DNA of 64,000 nt from Stenotrophomonas rhizophila (GTDB lineage: Bacteria; Pseudomonadota; Gammaproteobacteria; Xanthomonadales; Xanthomonadaceae): positions 620,001-684,000 of the forward strand of contig NZ_RJKV01000001.1 of the NCBI RefSeq assembly GCF_003751305.1, written 5' to 3'. Below are positions 59,781 through 64,000 of this stretch, one piece after another. The position numbers and the translations under genes are program-made. The notes under the pieces are model-generated. The model saw nothing but the letters and a program-made list of their open reading frames with translations. It was not told where the DNA came from and ran no database searches. Numbering within the stretch: the first letter of the stretch is position 1; each line of letters opens with the position of its first letter.

Positions 59781-59804
59781 GCCGAACCAATGTGATGCCC
59801 GGTC

Positions 59805-59833
59805 AGGGTAGCGGTGGCGGTGGTCGCTAACAA
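59805..59833 (-). promoter_or_regulatory. Candidate promoter of dnaE
   Basis: On the minus strand TTGTTA (59833-59828) and TACCCT (59810-59805) are exactly 17 bases apart, giving a start about 18 bases before the ATG. Spacing is ideal; the -10 is weak. Confidence 0.45.
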
Positions 59834-59932
59834 GGCTTGACAGGGGTGTTGCGGGGGCGCGGGTTGGCGGTGGGGTTCAGGTTTGCTTGGGGCGGTTGCA
59901 GCGATTGCGGGGCTTGGCGCTGGTGGGGCACA

Positions 59933-59958
59933 TGCAGGAGCGGCACGTGCAGGAGCGG
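59933..59958 (+). repeat. Short tandem repeat of TGCAGGAGCGG
   Basis: Two exact copies of TGCAGGAGCGG, starting at 59933 and 59948 (period 15), upstream of the composite palindromic repeat. Confidence 0.5.
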
Positions 59959-60001
59959 TGGGCGCTGTGGTGCTGCGGGCTGGGGCGGCGGGGGCAGAGT
60001 C

Positions 60002-60069
60002 GCGGGACACGCTGTAAATACGTCCGTGTAAGCTCGTAGGCAGCATCCATGCTGCCTGACGGTCCCGCG
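60002..60069 (+). repeat. Composite palindromic repeat, copy 2 (about 68 bases)
   Basis: GCGGGAC, then a GTAAA-containing spacer, GCTCGT, inner hairpin GGCAGCATCCATGCTGCC, and ACGGTCCCGC at the end. The order and key words match the copy at 12035-12102, with compensating base changes in the inner stem (GGCAGC/GCTGCC versus AGCGGC/GCCGCT). Confidence 0.65.
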
Positions 60070-60090
60070 CCTCTACCCCCGCCACCCCCT

Positions 60091-60197
60091 CGACAGATGG
60101 CCGGTGCGTTGGGGTAAGCAACAGCCGGTCCTTCGATAGATGACGGGTGCGCAGAGGCAGGCAGCCGTCAGCCTCCGAGAGGTATCGGGTAAGCAGG
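60091..60197 (+). repeat. Degenerate direct repeats
   Basis: CGACAGATGGCCGGTGCG (60091) and CGATAGATGACGGGTGCG (60134) agree at 15 of 18 positions; GGGTAAGCA recurs at 60112 and 60187. The two units are about 43 and 75 bases apart respectively, so the array is decayed. Confidence 0.45.
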
Positions 60198-60305
60198 AAC
60201 GAGTAACCGCCAACCGTTCCACCCCTGGCTGATGACCAGTGGCGAGCAACCGCCGTGTGTTGAGGGTGTCATGCCGTGCCAGGCGGTGCCCAGCCGTTGC
60301 AGCAC

Positions 60306-60968
60306 TCAGGCGGGAAGGCTGCTGAGCTCGGGGTCCAGGCACGCGCGGACGGGGGCGAAGCTGCGGCGGTGCTGGGGGCAGGGGCCGTGGCTGCGCAGGG
60401 CGGCGAGGTGGGCGGGGGTGCCGTAGCCTTTGTGCTGGTCGAAGCCGTATTCGGGGTGGGCCTCGTGCAGGGTCTGCATGAAGCGGTCGCGGCTGACTTT
60501 GGCGAGAATCGAGGCGGCCATGATGGCGCGGTCGAGGGCGTCGCCGCCGATCAGGGCCTGGGCCGGGCAGGGCAGGCCTTTGGGGACGACGTTGCCGTCG
60601 ATGCGGGCGAACTGGGCGACGTGGGCGACGCCTTCGACGGCGCGGCGCATGCCGAGCATCGTGGCCTGGTAGATGTTGAGGGCGTCGATTTCGCCGACGT
60701 CCACCATCACCACGTGCCAGGCCAGGGCGCGGTCGAGGATCTTGTCGTAGAGCTGGTCGCGGCGGGACGCGGTGAGCTGCTTGGAGTCGTCCAGGCCGTT
60801 GAGGCGCGGTCGGTCGGGGCAGAACACCACGGCGGCGACGGCGACCGGGCCGGCCAGCGGGCCGCGTCCGGCTTCATCCACGCCGGCCACGTAGCGCGGG
60901 GCGACGGTGGCCAGGGTGGCGCCGTCGAACAGGGCCAGGGACGCGGCTGCGGCGTGGCGGCGGCTCAT
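60306..60968 (-). CDS. rnhB: Ribonuclease HII
   Basis: Cuts the RNA strand of RNA-DNA hybrids and removes single ribonucleotides from DNA. The 220-residue protein has the conserved start of the catalytic site [16 protein letters not shown] (Asp31, Glu32), the DSK motif in [12 protein letters not shown], and [16 protein letters not shown] with a further acidic residue. Length is normal. ATG 60968 overlaps the lpxB stop by four bases. Confidence 0.95.
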   Translation of the reverse strand: MSRRHAAAASLALFDGATLATVAPRYVAGVDEAGRGPLAGPVAVAAVVFCPDRPRLNGLDDSKQLTASRRDQLYDKILDRALAWHVVMVDVGEIDALNIYQATMLGMRRAVEGVAHVAQFARIDGNVVPKGLPCPAQALIGGDALDRAIMAASILAKVSRDRFMQTLHEAHPEYGFDQHKGYGTPAHLAALRSHGPCPQHRRSFAPVRACLDPELSSLPA

Positions 60969-62245
60969 GCGGTGCGGTCGCGGTTGGCGCTGCGTTCGAG
61001 CAGCTCGGTGACGGCGTCGGCAGCGCGCGCCGAGGCGTCGCGACGCAGCTGCACGTGCAGGCGCTCGTACGTGTCCTGCAGGTCGGTCACGCGCTGGGGG
61101 TGGTCGAACCACTGCAGGATGGCGGCGGCCAGTTTGTCCGGGGTGCAGTCGTGCTGCATCAGTTCCGGAGCAAGGTCCTTGCCGGCCAGGATGTTGGGCA
61201 GCGCGAAACGGTCGACCTTGAGCAGCCCCAGCGCCTTCACGATGCGGTAGGTGAGCTCGGCCACGCGGTAGCCGACCACCATCGGGCGTTTGACCAGCAT
61301 CGTCTCCAGGGTGGCGGTGCCGGAGGCGAGCACGACCACGTCGGCGGCGATCATCGCGGTGCGGGCGTTGCCGTCGAGCAGGTGCGAATGCGCCACCGGC
61401 AGCGCCGAGGCGGAGAGTTGCTCGCTGATCAACTGGCGGCAGGCGGCGTTGGCGGCCGGGACCACCACGTGCAGGCCGGGGATGCGTTCGGAGACCTGCC
61501 AGGCTGCTTCAAAGAACGGTTCGCCGAGCTTGCTGATTTCACCCAGACGACTACCCGGCAGTACCGCCAGCACCTTCGCGTTGGAGGGCAGGCCGAGCTC
61601 GGCACGCGCCTGTTCGCGGTCGTTGTGCAGCGGGATGTCATCGGCCATCGGGTGGCCGACGAAGCGGGCGTCGATGCCGTGCTTGGCGTAGATCGGCGGT
61701 TCCATCGGGAACAGGCACAGCACGAGGTCGGCGCTGGCCCCGATCTTCTCGGCACGCTTTTCGCGCCAGGCCCACACCGAGGGGCTGACGTAGTGGACGG
61801 TGCGGATGCCGCGCTCCTTCAGCCAGCGCTCGACGCCGAGGTTGAAATCGGGCGCGTCGATGCCGATGAAGACGTCCGGCTGCCACTCCAGTGCACGCGC
61901 GCGGAACTCGCGGCGCAGCTTGAGCAGGCGCGGCAGGTGGCGCAGGATTTCGGTCAGGCCCATCACCGCCAGTTCGCTGGCGTCGAACCAGGTCTGGCAG
62001 CCGGCGCTGCGCATGGCGTCGCCGCCAATGCCGGCGAACTCGGCGTTCGGGAAGCGCAGGCGCAGCTCGCGGACCAGGCCCGCGCCGAGCAGGTCACCGG
62101 AGGCTTCACCGGCGACCAGGGCGATCCGTACCGGGCGCTCGGAGGTGCGCACGGCCAGCGTCTGTTCAACGCTGGTCGCCATCGCAGCGAGCGGGATGAT
62201 CTCGGCGGTCGTGAGGCCCGGGGTGTGCCCGCCTTGACCCGTCAT
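60965..62245 (-). CDS. lpxB: Lipid-A-disaccharide synthase
   Basis: Joins UDP-diacylglucosamine and lipid X to make the lipid A disaccharide at the inner face of the membrane. The 426-residue product contains [34 protein letters not shown] and [10 protein letters not shown], all LpxB hallmarks, in the GT-B fold order of family GT19. It has an N-terminal extension of about 38 residues before the conserved part. ATG 62245 overlaps the lpxA stop (ATGA); an internal ATG at about 62182 would remove most of the extension. Confidence 0.95.
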   Translation of the reverse strand: MTGQGGHTPGLTTAEIIPLAAMATSVEQTLAVRTSERPVRIALVAGEASGDLLGAGLVRELRLRFPNAEFAGIGGDAMRSAGCQTWFDASELAVMGLTEILRHLPRLLKLRREFRARALEWQPDVFIGIDAPDFNLGVERWLKERGIRTVHYVSPSVWAWREKRAEKIGASADLVLCLFPMEPPIYAKHGIDARFVGHPMADDIPLHNDREQARAELGLPSNAKVLAVLPGSRLGEISKLGEPFFEAAWQVSERIPGLHVVVPAANAACRQLISEQLSASALPVAHSHLLDGNARTAMIAADVVVLASGTATLETMLVKRPMVVGYRVAELTYRIVKALGLLKVDRFALPNILAGKDLAPELMQHDCTPDKLAAAILQWFDHPQRVTDLQDTYERLHVQLRRDASARAADAVTELLERSANRDRTA

Positions 62246-63033
62246 CGCAGCAAGGGCCTCTCGGCGCTTTCGATGAAGTCCAGCAGGTCCTTCACGTCGG
62301 CGCTGTGGCTGGCCTGTTCGGCCAGCTGCACCTTGGCGTCGGCCAGCGGCAGGCCGGCCACGTACAGGGTGCGGTAAGCGCGCTTGATGCTGGCGATGCG
62401 TTCGGCATCGAAGCCACGGCGCTTGAGGCCTTCGCTGTTGATGCCGCGGGGGCGGCCCAGCGATTCGCTGCCGACCATGGTGAACGGCGGAACGTCGCCA
62501 TTGGTCAGTGCGCCCATGCCGAGGAAGGCATGCGCACCGATCCGGCAGAACTGATGGGCACCGGCGAAGCCGCTGATGATCACGTAGTCGCCCACGGTGA
62601 CGTGGCCGGCCAGCGTGGTGTTGTTGGAGAACACGCAGTGGTTGCCGACGTGGCAGTCATGCGCCACGTGGGTGTAGGCCAGCATCCAGTTGTCGTTGCC
62701 GACCGTGGTGATGCCGCCGCCACCGGCGGTGCCGCGGTTGATGGTGACGAATTCGCGGATGACGTTGTCATCGCCGATCACCAGTTCCGTGCGTTCGGCC
62801 TTGTACTTCTTGTCCTGCGGTTCGCCACCGATCGCGGCGTGGCCGATGAAGCGGTTGTTGCGGCCGATGCGGGTCGGGCCATGGATCGAGCAGTGCGGAC
62901 CAACCTCGGTCCCGGCACCGATCTCCACGTCCGCACCGATCAGGCAGAACGCACCGACGCGCACATCCGCAGCCAGCTTCGCCGACGGGTCGATGACCGC
63001 GGTGGGGTGGATGAGAGGGGCGTTGTCGCTCAT
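62242..63033 (-). CDS. lpxA: Acyl-ACP--UDP-N-acetylglucosamine O-acyltransferase
   Basis: First step of lipid A synthesis. The 263-residue protein is a left-handed beta-helix of hexapeptide repeats ([28 protein letters not shown]) with the catalytic His125 in HVAHDCHVG and a helical C-terminal domain. Length matches the family. It starts 19 bases after fabZ and overlaps lpxB by four bases. Confidence 0.96.
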   Translation of the reverse strand: MSDNAPLIHPTAVIDPSAKLAADVRVGAFCLIGADVEIGAGTEVGPHCSIHGPTRIGRNNRFIGHAAIGGEPQDKKYKAERTELVIGDDNVIREFVTINRGTAGGGGITTVGNDNWMLAYTHVAHDCHVGNHCVFSNNTTLAGHVTVGDYVIISGFAGAHQFCRIGAHAFLGMGALTNGDVPPFTMVGSESLGRPRGINSEGLKRRGFDAERIASIKRAYRTLYVAGLPLADAKVQLAEQASHSADVKDLLDFIESAERPLLR

Positions 63034-63052
63034 TGCAGGTCTCCTGCCTGGG

Positions 63053-63508
63053 TCATTCGCGGGTGCCGGCGCACAGCACTTCGGCGCAGGCGACGATTTC
63101 GCCATCGACCTTGGCCACGCAGTCGTACACCGCCATGTTGCGGATCACGCGCTTGATCTCCACGTGCATCTCCAGCACGTCGCCGGGGACGACCTGCTTG
63201 GTGAAGCGGGCCTTGTCCACCTTGACCATGTAGAACAGCTTGGACTGCGCGTCGCGGCCCAGGGTGAGCTGGGTCAGCACGCCACCGGCCTGGGCCATGG
63301 CTTCGATGATCAGCACGCCGGGCATGATCGGCTGGCCGGGGAAGTGGCCCTGGAAGAACGGCTCGTTGACGCTCACGTTCTTGTTGGCCACGATCCGGCG
63401 GTTTTCGTAGTCGATAGAGACGACCTTGTCGACCAGCAGGAACGGGTAACGGTGCGGGATCAACGCCTTGATCTGGTTGATGTCCGGCAGCTTTTCGGTG
63501 GTGCTCAT
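63053..63508 (-). CDS. fabZ: 3-hydroxyacyl-ACP dehydratase FabZ
   Basis: Dehydrates 3-hydroxyacyl-ACP in fatty acid elongation, competing with LpxA/LpxD for the same acyl pool, which explains its place in the lipid A operon. The 151-residue hotdog-fold protein has [18 protein letters not shown] with catalytic His55 and Glu69 in IEAMAQAGG. The ATG at 63508 overlaps the lpxD stop by four bases. Confidence 0.96.
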   Translation of the reverse strand: MSTTEKLPDINQIKALIPHRYPFLLVDKVVSIDYENRRIVANKNVSVNEPFFQGHFPGQPIMPGVLIIEAMAQAGGVLTQLTLGRDAQSKLFYMVKVDKARFTKQVVPGDVLEMHVEIKRVIRNMAVYDCVAKVDGEIVACAEVLCAGTRE

Positions 63509-64000
63509 TCCTTCTCCTTGCTCACAGACAGGATGCGCCGGGCGAGCGAATCGAGCTGCTTGAAGCGCGCGGCGTTCTTGCGCCACGTGCGGTTGTCGGT
63601 CAACGGGGTGCCGGACGAGTATTCGCCCGGCTCATGGATGGAGTTGCGCACCACCGATTTGCCGGTGATGACGACCTTGTCGCAGATTTCCAGGTGGCCG
63701 ACCACGCCGACATGCCCGCCGAGCAGGCAGTAACGGCCGATCTTCGCGCTGCCGGCGATGCCGGTGCAGCCGGCGATGGCCGAGTGCGCGCCGATCTGGA
63801 CGTTGTGCGCGATCTGGACCAGGTTGTCCAGGCGCACGTCGTTGTCGAGCACGGTGTCTTCCAGCGCGCCACGGTCGACGCAGGTGTTGGCGCCGATCTC
63901 GCAATCGTCGCCGATGCGCACGCCGCCGAGCTGGGGCACCTTGATCCAGTGGCCGGCATCCATCGCCAGGCCGAAGCCGTCGGCACCGAGCACGGCGCCG
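63505..64000 (-). CDS. lpxD: UDP-3-O-acylglucosamine N-acyltransferase, C-terminal part
   Basis: Third step of lipid A synthesis. Only the C-terminal 165 or so codons are in the window; the 5' part is beyond the right edge. The frame continues without a start at the edge ([12 protein letters not shown]) and shows the hexapeptide beta-helix ([36 protein letters not shown]) and the C-terminal helix ([20 protein letters not shown]). Its stop overlaps fabZ. It would be the most upstream gene of the visible operon. Confidence 0.94.
   Translation of the reverse strand, partial: GAVLGADGFGLAMDAGHWIKVPQLGGVRIGDDCEIGANTCVDRGALEDTVLDNDVRLDNLVQIAHNVQIGAHSAIAGCTGIAGSAKIGRYCLLGGHVGVVGHLEICDKVVITGKSVVRNSIHEPGEYSSGTPLTDNRTWRKNAARFKQLDSLARRILSVSKEKE

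Larger units (their letters stand above)
59781..60305. other. 525-base region without a gene between rnhB and dnaE
   Basis: No convincing coding sequence is visible. It contains the dnaE promoter (59805-59833), a 15-base tandem repeat of TGCAGGAGCGG (59933 and 59948), the composite palindromic repeat copy 2 (60002-60069), and degenerate direct repeats (60091-60197). This is much larger than the usual rnhB-dnaE gap. Confidence 0.6.

Noticed and set aside
55998..59795. A 1265-codon open frame on the plus strand opposite dnaE
   Set aside because: It is the complement of the dnaE codons; in 67% GC DNA the antisense frame stays open. Its protein has no family features, and dnaE on the other strand is certain.
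60073..60342. An 89-codon minus-strand frame in the rnhB-dnaE gap
   Set aside because: It covers degenerate DNA repeats, ends inside rnhB and lacks a ribosome-binding site.
1..64000. CRISPR array, tRNA, rRNA, integrase or insertion sequence
   Set aside because: I looked for regularly spaced repeats, tRNA-like cloverleaf ends, transposase motifs and target-site duplications and saw none; the palindromic repeats present are REP-like or composite hairpins, not CRISPR.

Overview
The window is chromosomal DNA of a high-GC gammaproteobacterium of the family Xanthomonadaceae, almost certainly Stenotrophomonas. The case rests on gene content (CreBC-CreD, a xanthomonad-type nucleotide pyrophosphatase, the protein products themselves) and on several GTAG-headed short palindromes of the SMAG type, which are characteristic of Stenotrophomonas. 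It holds 59 protein genes, two of them cut by the window edges (mfd at the left, lpxD at the right). I see no rRNA, tRNA, CRISPR array, insertion sequence, prophage or integrase. Base use is uniform, so this reads as core or soft-core chromosome, not a mobile island.

Layout. 0-9.2 kb: mfd, a GNAT acetyltransferase, rlmJ, then the envelope-stress cluster creB-creC-creD with a small unknown gene, and a secreted M28 peptidase. 9.2-12 kb: lipoprotein, gltX, and the zinc regulator zur. 12-17.4 kb: two drug-export modules, each led by its own repressor gene (tetR-emrB-emrA and marR-MFS), each with a palindrome in front of the repressor. 17.5-20.6 kb: a histidine-rich TonB receptor for zinc and a divergent MerC-type membrane protein, both behind Zur-box-like sequences, then the small ribosomal protein THX. 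20.6-24 kb: a nucleotide pyrophosphatase and an alkylation-repair pair (Ada/AlkA fusion plus Ogt). 24-28 kb: a lipid-anchored ClpP-fold protein, small envelope proteins, a UbiH-family hydroxylase and an S4 RNA-binding protein.

28-36.3 kb: the DEAD-box helicase deaD with a structured leader, then three cyclic-di-GMP genes (GGDEF-EAL, 7TM-like GGDEF, GAF-GGDEF) with rluF between the second and third. 36.3-51.5 kb: mixed metabolic, transport and envelope genes (EamA exporters, DUF72, VOC, a serine hydrolase, an ABC exporter, DUF885, GFA, DUF4349, a LysR regulator, cyclophilin, a PadR/HAAS pair). 51.5-54.2 kb: PHA-depolymerase-type hydrolase, a methyltransferase and HemJ. 54.2-64 kb: the conserved lpxD-fabZ-lpxA-lpxB-rnhB-dnaE-accA block on the minus strand, here interrupted by a lipoprotein gene between dnaE and accA and by a 525-base gap between rnhB and dnaE.

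The most interesting signals are regulatory or structural: a set of genes whose -10-like hexamer ends exactly six bases before the start codon (predicted leaderless mRNAs), a near-perfect cre tag before creD, two Zur-box-like sites beside the zinc receptor with zur itself nearby, palindromic operator candidates before the tetR, marR and padR genes, an FNR/ANR-like box before an oxygen-using ubiquinone-type hydroxylase gene, a long hairpin in the deaD leader, and a roughly 70-base composite palindromic repeat present twice and distinct from the SMAG repeats. I did not find a clearly novel defence or mobile system.
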